From contig JAITAH010000131.1 of NCBI GenBank assembly GCA_031284225.1, forward strand, positions 1 to 29,567: a stretch of DNA of 29,567 bases, read 5' to 3'. Shown in pieces: positions 8,938-17,429 of this stretch. Made by a program: the position numbers and the translations under genes. The DNA is from Dysgonamonadaceae bacterium (GTDB lineage: Bacteria > Bacteroidota > Bacteroidia > Bacteroidales > Azobacteroidaceae). Numbering within the stretch: the stretch's first letter is position 1; each line of letters starts with the position of its first letter. The notes under the pieces were generated by a model. It saw nothing but the letters and a program-made list of their open reading frames with translations, was not told where the DNA came from and made no database searches.

Positions 8938-11354
8938 GGGTATTGCGCTTTGATGATTATTCCTGTATGATTGTTGCCGGCGGTTTTTATCCAGAGCCGG
9001 CGCGTTGATTCGTCGTAAAACCAACCGGGTTGTTGTTGCGCATCGGTCAATGTCGGTTGTTCGCGAAGCGCTTTTCCGTTTTCGGAAACCGTCGCCGGTT
9101 TATTTTCCAGCAAGGCTTTTATCAGATAAGAATACGAAGCCGGCGTGTATTTGCCTTCGGGTTTGGCGGCGGCGAATGTCCATTGATGGGATGTTTGCTC
9201 GCTGGTAAAGCCGGTTCGCGAAAAAATACCTTGACTATAATCCATTGTTTGCCCATCGTCTTCATACAATTCGTAAGAAGACTTCCCCGAAGGATAAACA
9301 TCCAACGTAATGACTCCCACCGGGTACTGATCGACCCATTGCATCGGAGGTTGCATCGGAATAATGGCGCCGGCGCGTACATAAATCGGCAGGACTTCCA
9401 ACGGCGTCAGGAAGGATTTGTATTTCCTTCCGGAAATTTTCTCTCCTGTTTCGTAATCGAACCATTCGCCGCCCGGAAAATAAACGGTCTGGCTGAGCGC
9501 CCCTTTGGTTGTTACAGGACAAACCATCATCGAAGGGCCGAACATGTATTGGCGTGTCAGCGTATATGTGTTTTCATCCTGCGGAAAATCCATGACTAAG
9601 GGCGATAGAATGGGTTTTGCCGAATCGTACAACTCCCGTTCGGCGGTATAGATATAGGGGAGGAGGGCGTAACGCAGTTGAGCGTATTTGCGAAAATTCT
9701 CCAATGCCGCTTCGCCGTACGTCCACGGTTCGTGATAACGCGGATGGTCCATACCGAACAACAGGGCGATGGGCGAGAACATGCCGAACTGACACCAGCG
9801 GATATACAGCTCTGCATCGTAAGGCGAATATTGCTCGAATCCGCCCATGCAATGCGTCCAGTTGCCTACGCCGGATAAGCCCATATTCATTCCGGCCGTA
9901 ATCAACGGTTCAAACCATTGCCATTCGCTGCCCCAGTCGCCGGCCCAGATATAGGGATACCGTTGAATACCGGCATACCCTTCGCGGGTATGTGTTAAGC
10001 CGCGCAAACCGGTCTTTTCCTGAAATTTGCGGTAAGGCGCTTCGGCATACGCCAAGGGAAAAAGATTATGTAATTCGGCAGGCCGGTGTCCGAGTATTTC
10101 ATCGACGCCCGGTTGGGGGATGAAAGCGCTGCCGACGTCGGTTTTGAAAAAGGACGCTCCGATGGAAACGACTTTTTGCGCCCCGTTGTCCCACCACCAG
10201 TTGACGGCGGCGGTATCGAAAAAATTGACTAATCCTTTGAACAGCGTATTGGGTATCAGGATATCTCCTTTTTCTACGGCTTGATCGAGGAGTTTCGTCT
10301 GCCGGCCGTTATCAAGAATGGAACGAATATGCAATCCTACGGATTTAACATTCTCCGCGTATAAATCCCGGAACATCTGTTCGGGATCGAGAAACGTTTC
10401 GCGCCACTCGAAGGTACATCCGCCGTTTCCGAACGTCGTGTTGAAAAAGCGCCACGTCGAATCGAGCCAAAGTAAATCGAAGGGAATGCCTTGGGCTCGC
10501 AAGCGCCGGGCAAGTGCTACCGGATAGCGGTCGTCGGTTTCGGATTCGTATTTCCAAGTGCCACCGGCGTAAGTGCCGATGTGCAGTCCCATAGCGTGGC
10601 GCGGCAGCATCGGCGATTTTCCGGTTAAACCGGTGTAACGGTTGATAATAGCATGTAAATCGGGGCCATAAATAAAATAGTAGTCCAATTCTCCGTTGGC
10701 TGCGCTGAAACTGTATTCTTCCGGCGAAGTCCAACCCATATCCCATGTATTTGGAAAAGCCGTATGGAAGAAAATACCGTAGCCACGCGTGCTTAGCATG
10801 AGCGGAACCGGGCAATAGTTGGCTCGCAGGATGTCTTTTCCACCGATGGCCGGTTTTGAACCGCGTCCCAATTCGACGTTCAAATAGACTTGTTTGCCTC
10901 TTTGGTCTAAAAAGTCCATCCGTTCGCCGAAGCCGAAAAAATGCTCATCGGCGTTCAAGGCGACGGTATTGCGTACCGAATCGCCGGTAAAACGCGGAGA
11001 TGACCGTTCGTTGTATAGCGTTTTTCCGTTTTTATCACGAACATTAATCGCCAAGGAGCTTTTGGAAACGGAAATTAATAAGTCGGCGGTTTCATAACAG
11101 AGGGTGTCGGCTTGTTCGGTAGCGGTTACGACCACTTGCGGAAAATCGTACCGGCGCACCATCCATGTTTCGTTTTCTCCGAATGATTTTGCCGGACTGC
11201 GGCGAATGCGGAACAGGGCGGAGTTGCAAAATTCCAGCCGGAGAACTTCGCCGACGCCGGAAATCTCAATGTTTGACGCCGGCTCGCTCGGCGTAGCGTG
11301 TGCGTGTCCGAGCAAACAGGAAAGTAATAAAATCGAAACAAAGAGCTTTTTCAT
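8934..11354 (-). CDS. GH31 alpha-glycosidase
   Basis: 806 residues with a signal peptide ending near HAHA (residue 20). GH31 enzymes release alpha-linked glucose, xylose or galactose with retention, using two Asp residues. Seen: a GFGER N-terminal-domain motif (141-145); the barrel start with HIGTYAGGTW (258-267) and DLLWLDSTW (293-301); the nucleophile region FFKTDVG with Asp406; the acid/base region WAGDWGSEW with Asp473; and a C-terminal beta-sandwich (about 600-715). The residues after the nucleophile (VGSAF) differ from the KTDFGE common in alpha-glucosidases, pointing to a less usual subgroup, so I do not pick between alpha-galactosidase, alpha-xylosidase and alpha-glucosidase. It follows the small esterase by 7 bp, and its TGA overlaps the start of the broken esterase by 4 bp. 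The context suggests removal of an alpha-linked side-chain sugar from imported pectin fragments in the periplasm. Confidence 0.9.
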   Translation of the reverse strand: MKKLFVSILLLSCLLGHAHATPSEPASNIEISGVGEVLRLEFCNSALFRIRRSPAKSFGENETWMVRRYDFPQVVVTATEQADTLCYETADLLISVSKSSLAINVRDKNGKTLYNERSSPRFTGDSVRNTVALNADEHFFGFGERMDFLDQRGKQVYLNVELGRGSKPAIGGKDILRANYCPVPLMLSTRGYGIFFHTAFPNTWDMGWTSPEEYSFSAANGELDYYFIYGPDLHAIINRYTGLTGKSPMLPRHAMGLHIGTYAGGTWKYESETDDRYPVALARRLRAQGIPFDLLWLDSTWRFFNTTFGNGGCTFEWRETFLDPEQMFRDLYAENVKSVGLHIRSILDNGRQTKLLDQAVEKGDILIPNTLFKGLVNFFDTAAVNWWWDNGAQKVVSIGASFFKTDVGSAFIPQPGVDEILGHRPAELHNLFPLAYAEAPYRKFQEKTGLRGLTHTREGYAGIQRYPYIWAGDWGSEWQWFEPLITAGMNMGLSGVGNWTHCMGGFEQYSPYDAELYIRWCQFGMFSPIALLFGMDHPRYHEPWTYGEAALENFRKYAQLRYALLPYIYTAERELYDSAKPILSPLVMDFPQDENTYTLTRQYMFGPSMMVCPVTTKGALSQTVYFPGGEWFDYETGEKISGRKYKSFLTPLEVLPIYVRAGAIIPMQPPMQWVDQYPVGVITLDVYPSGKSSYELYEDDGQTMDYSQGIFSRTGFTSEQTSHQWTFAAAKPEGKYTPASYSYLIKALLENKPATVSENGKALREQPTLTDAQQQPGWFYDESTRRLWIKTAGNNHTGIIIKAQYP

Positions 11355-11361
11355 GGTGGCG

Positions 11362-12225
11362 TTATTTCATTTGAATGGTTTCCAACCATTTTTCCAGTAA
11401 TCCTTTCCATTGGGAATGATATTCAAAACTCGCGTTCATGCCCCAGCCGTGTCCGCCGGTTGGAAAAATGTAGAGCGCCGCAGGGACATTGTTTTGCTTC
11501 AAAGCGGTGTAAAAATCCGAACTGTTGCGCGGGGATACCGTCCGGTCATCATCGCTCAGAAAAAGCGCTGTCGGCGGCGTTTGAGGCGTTACCTGTTTTT
11601 CATTGCAGAATTGGTTTATCAATGCTTTATCAGGATTTTCTCCCAACAATAGCTTGTGTGAACCCGCATGTGAAATCGTTGGATCCATGCTGATAACGGC
11701 GTAAAAAAGGATAGCGAAATCGGGACGGGTTATACTGTCGGTAAAATGAGTCGCCGCAGTGGCCGCCAAGTGTCCGCCGGCTGAAAATCCGGCTATTCCG
11801 ACTTTGCCGGGCGCAATGTTCCATTCTTTACTGTTTTGCCGGACGATGCGTAAGGCTTGCTGTGCATCGCTCAGAGGCACGTCGCTGTGTTCGTTGGGCA
11901 TGCGGTATTTGAGAACAATGCCTGCAATGCCGAGACTGTTGAGCCATTGGGCAACTTCATGTCCCTCGTGGTTCATTGCTAAACGGGCATATCCTCCGCC
12001 CGGACAGATAATAACCGCAGCGGTAGGTTGGGTATGTTGAGGCAAATACACATAAATCATCGGGTCTGTAACAGAACCGACTCTTCCGTTTTCCATTTCA
12101 ATTTCATTGCCGGTCAGTCCGTTGGTGTTCGGCGCACCGTCCGGCCATAAAGGAATTTCCAAGGCTTGCGCCGATAAAGTCATACTGGTTGCCAGAAATG
12201 TGAGAGAAACAAACATTTTTTTCAT
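11362..12225 (-). CDS. Secreted alpha/beta-hydrolase, probable sugar acetylesterase
   Basis: 287 residues with a signal peptide (about 1-20). It has the layout of the BD-FAE-like / esterase-lipase alpha/beta-hydrolases often found in Bacteroidota PULs. Seen: the LWPDGAP opening common to these PUL esterases (26-32), an oxyanion-hole loop CPGGGYA (74-80), the nucleophile elbow GFSAGG (Ser148), a DDDRTVSP loop with the probable catalytic Asp (Asp227), and GGHGWG with His259. All three triad positions are present, so the enzyme should be active. In this setting the likely job is removing acetyl groups from pectin oligosaccharides in the periplasm so that lyases and hydrolases can act. It starts 13 bp after the GH2 stop and ends 7 bp before GH31. 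With the larger esterase of the operon broken, this is the only intact esterase in the window. Acetyl versus feruloyl or methyl specificity is not determined. Confidence 0.87.
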   Translation of the reverse strand: MKKMFVSLTFLATSMTLSAQALEIPLWPDGAPNTNGLTGNEIEMENGRVGSVTDPMIYVYLPQHTQPTAAVIICPGGGYARLAMNHEGHEVAQWLNSLGIAGIVLKYRMPNEHSDVPLSDAQQALRIVRQNSKEWNIAPGKVGIAGFSAGGHLAATAATHFTDSITRPDFAILFYAVISMDPTISHAGSHKLLLGENPDKALINQFCNEKQVTPQTPPTALFLSDDDRTVSPRNSSDFYTALKQNNVPAALYIFPTGGHGWGMNASFEYHSQWKGLLEKWLETIQMK

Positions 12226-12238
12226 GGGATATCTATTT

Positions 12239-15200
12239 TTATTGTTTTACCGCTTCTTTGATCAGATTATACAATAATTGTTGACCGACAATATTGGCCG
12301 GATTATCGGCGGCGGGGTTGAATGTTTCCATCGCTTCGTTCATCCCGTCGATATCGACCGGAGCGTGATTTTCGACCGCTTGTTTCAGGCAAGCGGGAAT
12401 ATCCAGCGTGGTAATTATAATTTTTCCCCGGCCAACCGGAATCAGGCTCAAGGCCGAATATACTTCCTTGCGATGGTCGGATACGCAACCGACCACCGTT
12501 TCGCCGCTTCCTACACGTAAACCGATTCGTCGCCGGTTGTAGGCGGCAAAACATTGGTATTCCCAATTGAAAGCGTTGTCGGCGGGTAATCCTTCAAATA
12601 CAGGATGGGCGCGGTTGAAAAAGTTACCGCCATACCAAGATCGACCCAATTCTTTGGCTCCGCGAAAATCGAGAACCTCCTTATCGGCCAGAAATTCCGC
12701 CCAGCGCACCGGGTTATCGACGATGATTAATGCGCCTCCTTTTTGCACCCACTCAATAATATCGCTCATTCCACTGCCCCATTGTTGCGGTTCAAAAGCG
12801 CCGGCTAAGAGGTAATCGCCTTGGGGAATGCCTTGTTTGTAAGGTTTTACATTCAGACCCATCCGGCGCATAAACGTCGTAAGGAGACCGGTTGTATCGG
12901 CCACGAGGCCGTTAGCGGGAATACCTTGCAAGGCAGGCTGCACGGCAAAGATTTGATCATCCCCTTTTACTGTGGCGTTTTTGGCTGCTTGGAGAGTCGC
13001 TTCTACCGTAGTGTATCCGGCTGAGAGGATCGGCAATTTCCAACCGGTCAACAAGTTTTCGCCATAGACCGTTCCGCCGCTGACTTTGACTTTTTTCGTC
13101 ATGGAGGCCGTTGTTTTCCCGGAAGCGTCTTTGGCCGAAACCGTTAAAATAAAATTACCATGCAGATTTTTTTCGTTGACAATATAAATGTCCACAGTGG
13201 TGGTATCGCCTGCGGCCAATACTTTCCGGTTGAGCTTGACGCTTAGGAAAAGAGGCGTGTTGTAACGGGCAATCAAGTCGGGATCGCCTTTCGGATTGCG
13301 GTAATTATCGACAATGCCGGAATGGTTTTCCAACTTCATGGCTTCCCAACCGTTGACGGCATAACCGTCCACGATGTTGTTGATGCGGATGTTTTCAATA
13401 ATTCTTCCTTGATAATAGAAAGCGACATTTCCCATCGCTACCGTTAAAGCATCGACAGTCGGAAAAGCTTTGTCAAAACCTTGTTCCTGTATGAAGCGGT
13501 CGTAAGCATCGTACCAAGCCAGATAGTCGGCGGCTTCCCAACCGTTGAATGTTTTTGTTTGTAAAAGCGTTGAACGGATTTTTTCCAAGCGAGGCGGCGT
13601 ACCGATAGCGCCCTCTTCGCCCCAATAGACGATTTCCGGTTTATTCTTACTGTAACGCAAGTAATCGTTCGGATGGTTATATAAATGGTCGTGATAGACG
13701 CCCGGCCCTCCGGCATGATGTTGATCGTACCAGCCTGCATCGTAAAAAGTAGTGTCGTAAGGCGCCAAATGCAATTTGAAATGAGCGTCGGGAATTCCTT
13801 CGGGATTGGCGCCGTTGCAGGAATTGTAATTGATTTGACGAGTAGGGTCTAATTGATGTGCCATCCGCATTTCGCGAAAATCTTCGGCTTGCGGATTAGC
13901 TCCCCGTTCGTTGTGTAAATTGTAAATCGCCAAAGAAGGGTGATTGCGGTCGCGGCGAATCATGCGCGCGAGTTTTTCGTTGCGGTAGTCCACGTAGAAG
14001 CGCGCTTTGGGATCGTTACTGTCCAGCCGGTTGGCCGGGTATTGATTGCCTCCGGGTTCTTCCCAAATCAGTAAACCACATTCGTCGGCATAATTCATTA
14101 CGTTGGTTTGACCGATGGCGCGGTGAAAACTCAGCATATTCAGACCCAGTCGTTTGGCGGACAGAATTTGTTTACGGGCGTATTCGTCCGTCGGGAAAAT
14201 TCCGTTGTCGGGCCAGTAGCCCCACGAAATGGCGCTACGTAAAACGATGCGCGTTCCGTTGAGGTAAAATTGCCGGTCGCCGTTCACCGTTCGCACTTCA
14301 AACCAGCGGAAGCCGAAACGTTGGGTCAGCCGGTCGTCCGCCAGCGAGAGGGAGAGTTGATAAAGATTGGGTTCGTCCACACTCCAGCATTTGGCATTGG
14401 GAACCCGGATTAAATACGAATGAGCGCTTTCGCCTTCCGGAATTTGGGGGATGAGCGATTCTTTGGCATGCACCCTTCGCCCGCTTCCGGATTCAAAAAT
14501 TTCAATCAGTAATCGTTGGTTTAGAGCAATGCTTCCGGACTGGTTTTCAACCGTCAAATCCACTTCGATTTCCTGCGGATCGGGACGGTTTTTGATAAAA
14601 ATATTTCCGGTGAAGATTTTTTCAGTCGCTTGCAGGCGAACAGGGCCGGTAATTCCGCCAAATCCATGAGAAGGATTGGTATCGTAATCGCCCCAAGTAT
14701 AGATTTGCGAATCTTTCCAGTTGAAATTTCCGTTAGGATCGGTGATGCGGAAAGCGATTTCGTTTTCCGCTCCGGTCATCAAACAGGAGCTGAGGTCTAA
14801 ATCGAAAGGCGTACTGTTGACCACATCGTAACCCACGAGTTTGCGGTTGACGAATATTTCCGCCCGGAAACGGACGCTGCCTACTTGCATAACGATCCGT
14901 TTACCTTCCCACTCGCGGGGGATAAATACATGAGTAGTAAACCACGATACGCCGGCATAATTGCCGCTTATACCGAAAGTTTGCCCGTTTCGTCCCCAAA
15001 AATATTGCTCTACCGTAGCCGGAAGGGATATTCCGGCGGTATCGGGATGATGGAAAACAACGTCCCAGCCCTGTGTCGGCACATTCGTCGGCAGGGTTTT
15101 TATATCGACGGGAGGCAGATAGAGGATTTCCTTTTCCCAAGGCGCAGCAGGATCAAGCGTGATGTTCCAGCCTGTTTGCGACAAATCAATATTCATTCGC

Positions 15201-15262
15201 GCTTGTGCCGAAGCATCAAACGCGATGAATATCAAGAGAACGAAACGAGCAAATTTCTTCAT
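12239..15262 (-). CDS. GH2 glycosidase with glutamine-amidotransferase-like C-terminal domain
   Basis: 1007 residues with a signal peptide (about 1-20). GH2 enzymes are retaining exo-beta-glycosidases (galactosidase, glucuronidase, mannosidase and others). Seen in order: a jelly-roll sugar-binding domain with NYAGVSWF (101-108); an immunoglobulin-like domain (about 215-325) ending in FGFRWFEV; and a TIM barrel with RDRNHPSLAIYNLHNE, whose Glu452 after Asn451 is the acid/base. YWGEEGA places the nucleophile at Glu549, with Glu550 replacing the usual aromatic residue. After a further beta-sandwich (about 665-775), residues 785-960 look like a class I glutamine-amidotransferase or ThuA-type fold (WVQKGGALIIVD at 838-849), which is not part of the core GH2 layout. 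The gene starts 9 bp after SusD and 13 bp before the esterase. The substrate is unknown; a beta-linked side-chain sugar or uronic acid of pectin fits the context. Confidence 0.88.
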   Translation of the reverse strand: MKKFARFVLLIFIAFDASAQARMNIDLSQTGWNITLDPAAPWEKEILYLPPVDIKTLPTNVPTQGWDVVFHHPDTAGISLPATVEQYFWGRNGQTFGISGNYAGVSWFTTHVFIPREWEGKRIVMQVGSVRFRAEIFVNRKLVGYDVVNSTPFDLDLSSCLMTGAENEIAFRITDPNGNFNWKDSQIYTWGDYDTNPSHGFGGITGPVRLQATEKIFTGNIFIKNRPDPQEIEVDLTVENQSGSIALNQRLLIEIFESGSGRRVHAKESLIPQIPEGESAHSYLIRVPNAKCWSVDEPNLYQLSLSLADDRLTQRFGFRWFEVRTVNGDRQFYLNGTRIVLRSAISWGYWPDNGIFPTDEYARKQILSAKRLGLNMLSFHRAIGQTNVMNYADECGLLIWEEPGGNQYPANRLDSNDPKARFYVDYRNEKLARMIRRDRNHPSLAIYNLHNERGANPQAEDFREMRMAHQLDPTRQINYNSCNGANPEGIPDAHFKLHLAPYDTTFYDAGWYDQHHAGGPGVYHDHLYNHPNDYLRYSKNKPEIVYWGEEGAIGTPPRLEKIRSTLLQTKTFNGWEAADYLAWYDAYDRFIQEQGFDKAFPTVDALTVAMGNVAFYYQGRIIENIRINNIVDGYAVNGWEAMKLENHSGIVDNYRNPKGDPDLIARYNTPLFLSVKLNRKVLAAGDTTTVDIYIVNEKNLHGNFILTVSAKDASGKTTASMTKKVKVSGGTVYGENLLTGWKLPILSAGYTTVEATLQAAKNATVKGDDQIFAVQPALQGIPANGLVADTTGLLTTFMRRMGLNVKPYKQGIPQGDYLLAGAFEPQQWGSGMSDIIEWVQKGGALIIVDNPVRWAEFLADKEVLDFRGAKELGRSWYGGNFFNRAHPVFEGLPADNAFNWEYQCFAAYNRRRIGLRVGSGETVVGCVSDHRKEVYSALSLIPVGRGKIIITTLDIPACLKQAVENHAPVDIDGMNEAMETFNPAADNPANIVGQQLLYNLIKEAVKQ

Positions 15263-15271
15263 CCGGTTGAT

Positions 15272-17410
15272 TTATTCTTGTCTGAAACCATAACCGTTGG
15301 CAAATCCGCCGGTAGCAATCACGTTGGGTGTGAATGGCCACAAATAGATAGGAGCCTTTACATAGTCGTAATCTAAGAACAGGTATGTGTAATACTCGTC
15401 ATAATATTTTACTAAGTCGGCGCCCCAGGCTGTTTTTGCGTAACCGTCGGCCTCTAATGCGGCTGCTTCAGCTCCGTTCGGATCGATATAATTGAATAAC
15501 CCTTTAATGGCGACATTGGTTTTCGGATTAGCAGAATATATCGGCGTAGCCGATTGCACGTTGTATTTTTCCCAATCATCGTTTTGACCGCGCCAACTCG
15601 GATATAATACCGGATTGCTTTCCTGTCCATCCGGACATTGTGCCGTCAAACGGAAACCGTACTGCGTTTTTGCATCCACCATCTTTGTCCAAACATAAGC
15701 CGAAACGGTGTTGCCGTTGGGGAAAGTATAATACCCGTTGGCTTGCAGACCGTCAAGCATTACTTTCGTCATATCCTTGATGGTTTTGATGGCTTCGGGC
15801 AAAAATCCGGTGCGAATCAACGTCCAACGCCGGTCGCCTTCGCCTGCAAATTCAAAACCGCGTTCCTGAATAACCGCTTTCAACGTGCTGCCGCAAGCGG
15901 TAATGAAAGCGTCGGTATTGGCCTGACCGGCAGGGAATGAGCGTTCGCGGATTTTTTTGATGTACGTTTTAGCCGTGGCATCGTCGCCCGTAGCGGCGCA
16001 CACTTCTGCATAAGACAGATAAACTTCCGACATACGCAAGTAGGGGCCATTGATACCCGAAAGCCGTTGTTTGGCCACATAAGGATTGGCCATACGGTTT
16101 TCGTCCCATTTATTGACCGAAAGACCGCCCCCATTAGAAACCGAACCGGGTCCGAAAGGAATCAGTTTTTCAAAACCTTTTCCATCGCTGCCGGTTAAGG
16201 ATACGCTGACGTCGCGGCGTTTATCTTTCGGATCGAAGATTCCGTAAAAGAACGCCGGATTGATGCGGGCTTGTCCATAACTTTTGCAAGGATAACCATT
16301 CGAGCTGCCGCCTGCCGACGGGCGTCCCATTGAATACGGACGGGCGTCGTTGCCGTTCCCTTGTGTCATGGCGTATTCGTAAATAGATTCGTCGGCGAAT
16401 GTCAGGTTGTTCATTTGCTGGAAGAAATACTGGTAGGGATTATTGTAAACTCTACCATTCGCTTCGGCGCTGCGCGGGTCGGTTTCGTGGAAGGAGGCAG
16501 CGCCCGGATTGTCGATACATTTTTTCAGATATTCTTTTGCCGTAGCATAAAGATTTTGCCAATCGGTGCGGCGACCATATTCAGCGCTGTTGTTGGGTTG
16601 ACCTTTCGTTTCAAATGTTAACACATTGCCTTTTCCGTCTTTATAGAAATCGGCGCCCAAATCGGTGCGGCGAATTTGATAACCGGCTGCATCGAGACAA
16701 ATCCGGCCGATCAACGCTTGCACGGCCGTTTTCGAGAAGAGGTTTTTTTCAACGATTCCCACCGGATTCATGAGCGGTTCGACCGATATAAGTTCTTCTA
16801 TAATATAATCATAGATATAATCGCGGGAAGTCAATCCCGAAGCGGCCACACCGCTTTCCGTTTGAAAAGGCACATCGCCGAAATTACGGATCAGTTCGCG
16901 ATAGCTGCAAGCGCGCAGAGTAATGGCTTCGCCATACAATTGACTGATTTCCGTAGGCGTTCCGGCTTCTATCATTTCCTCGTATCCGCTGGTGCCGCGA
17001 ATAGCGTTGATGACGGCATTTGCCATACCGATAATCTCAAAGATATTTGCGTAGTGTCCCGGATCTTTCATATAAGAAAGTAGAGCGTAACTGCTTGCAT
17101 AAGTCCCGTTTTGATACAAGCCTTCCGGATAGTGTCGTCCGGGCTGGTTGCTAAAGGCTTCCGGATGGCGTTCGATATCCGAACCTGACACATCGGCGGC
17201 ATAGAACAAACCGTCGCCGAAGAAATCATTTTGAGCGGCGTCGCGCCAAGCTTCGTAGGCTCCGGTAAGCGCGGCGCGGGCGGTTACTGTTTTTGAGAAA
17301 ACAAAATCGCGATCTACTACCGAGGGCGAACTTGTTTCCAGAAAGTCGCTGCAATTGGTCAAAAATAAACCTGCGACGATCGTAAAGATGATATATTGAA
17401 TCTTTTTCAT
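15272..17410 (-). CDS. SusD/RagB-family surface glycan-binding lipoprotein (unit 2)
   Basis: 712 residues from the ATG at 17410. SusD-like proteins bind oligosaccharides at the cell surface and form the lid of the SusC porin. Seen: a lipobox LTNC with Cys20, followed by SDFLETSSPS, the classic SusD N-terminal signature; helical TPR-like segments with ACSYRELIRNFGDVPF; and a late segment with RMSEVYLSYAEV and ERGFEFAGEGDRRW typical of the family. The upstream in-frame ATG at 17428 would add six residues but overlaps a strong AGGAGG located 9 nt before 17410, so 17410 is preferred. At 712 residues it is longer than many SusD proteins. It sits 19 bp behind its SusC partner and 9 bp before GH2, so the sugar bound here probably feeds the GH2-GH28 enzyme set. 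Ligand specificity cannot be read from sequence. Confidence 0.95.
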   Translation of the reverse strand: MKKIQYIIFTIVAGLFLTNCSDFLETSSPSVVDRDFVFSKTVTARAALTGAYEAWRDAAQNDFFGDGLFYAADVSGSDIERHPEAFSNQPGRHYPEGLYQNGTYASSYALLSYMKDPGHYANIFEIIGMANAVINAIRGTSGYEEMIEAGTPTEISQLYGEAITLRACSYRELIRNFGDVPFQTESGVAASGLTSRDYIYDYIIEELISVEPLMNPVGIVEKNLFSKTAVQALIGRICLDAAGYQIRRTDLGADFYKDGKGNVLTFETKGQPNNSAEYGRRTDWQNLYATAKEYLKKCIDNPGAASFHETDPRSAEANGRVYNNPYQYFFQQMNNLTFADESIYEYAMTQGNGNDARPYSMGRPSAGGSSNGYPCKSYGQARINPAFFYGIFDPKDKRRDVSVSLTGSDGKGFEKLIPFGPGSVSNGGGLSVNKWDENRMANPYVAKQRLSGINGPYLRMSEVYLSYAEVCAATGDDATAKTYIKKIRERSFPAGQANTDAFITACGSTLKAVIQERGFEFAGEGDRRWTLIRTGFLPEAIKTIKDMTKVMLDGLQANGYYTFPNGNTVSAYVWTKMVDAKTQYGFRLTAQCPDGQESNPVLYPSWRGQNDDWEKYNVQSATPIYSANPKTNVAIKGLFNYIDPNGAEAAALEADGYAKTAWGADLVKYYDEYYTYLFLDYDYVKAPIYLWPFTPNVIATGGFANGYGFRQE

Positions 17411-17419
17411 ATTATAAAT

Positions 17420-17426
17420 CCTCCTC
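17420..17426 (-). promoter_or_regulatory. Strong Shine-Dalgarno-like site for unit 2 susD
   Basis: The minus strand reads GAGGAGG here, 9 nt upstream of the ATG at 17410. This decides the start between two in-frame ATGs, because the alternative ATG at 17428 touches the motif itself. Such a perfect purine site is noteworthy because Bacteroidota translation often relies less on Shine-Dalgarno pairing. Confidence 0.6.
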
Positions 17427-17429
17427 ATA

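Noticed and set aside
8938..9024. Extended N-terminus for the broken esterase
   Set aside because: It would run 29 codons back into the GH31 gene and bury the signal peptide. The ATG at 8937 forms a standard ATGA overlap with the GH31 stop.
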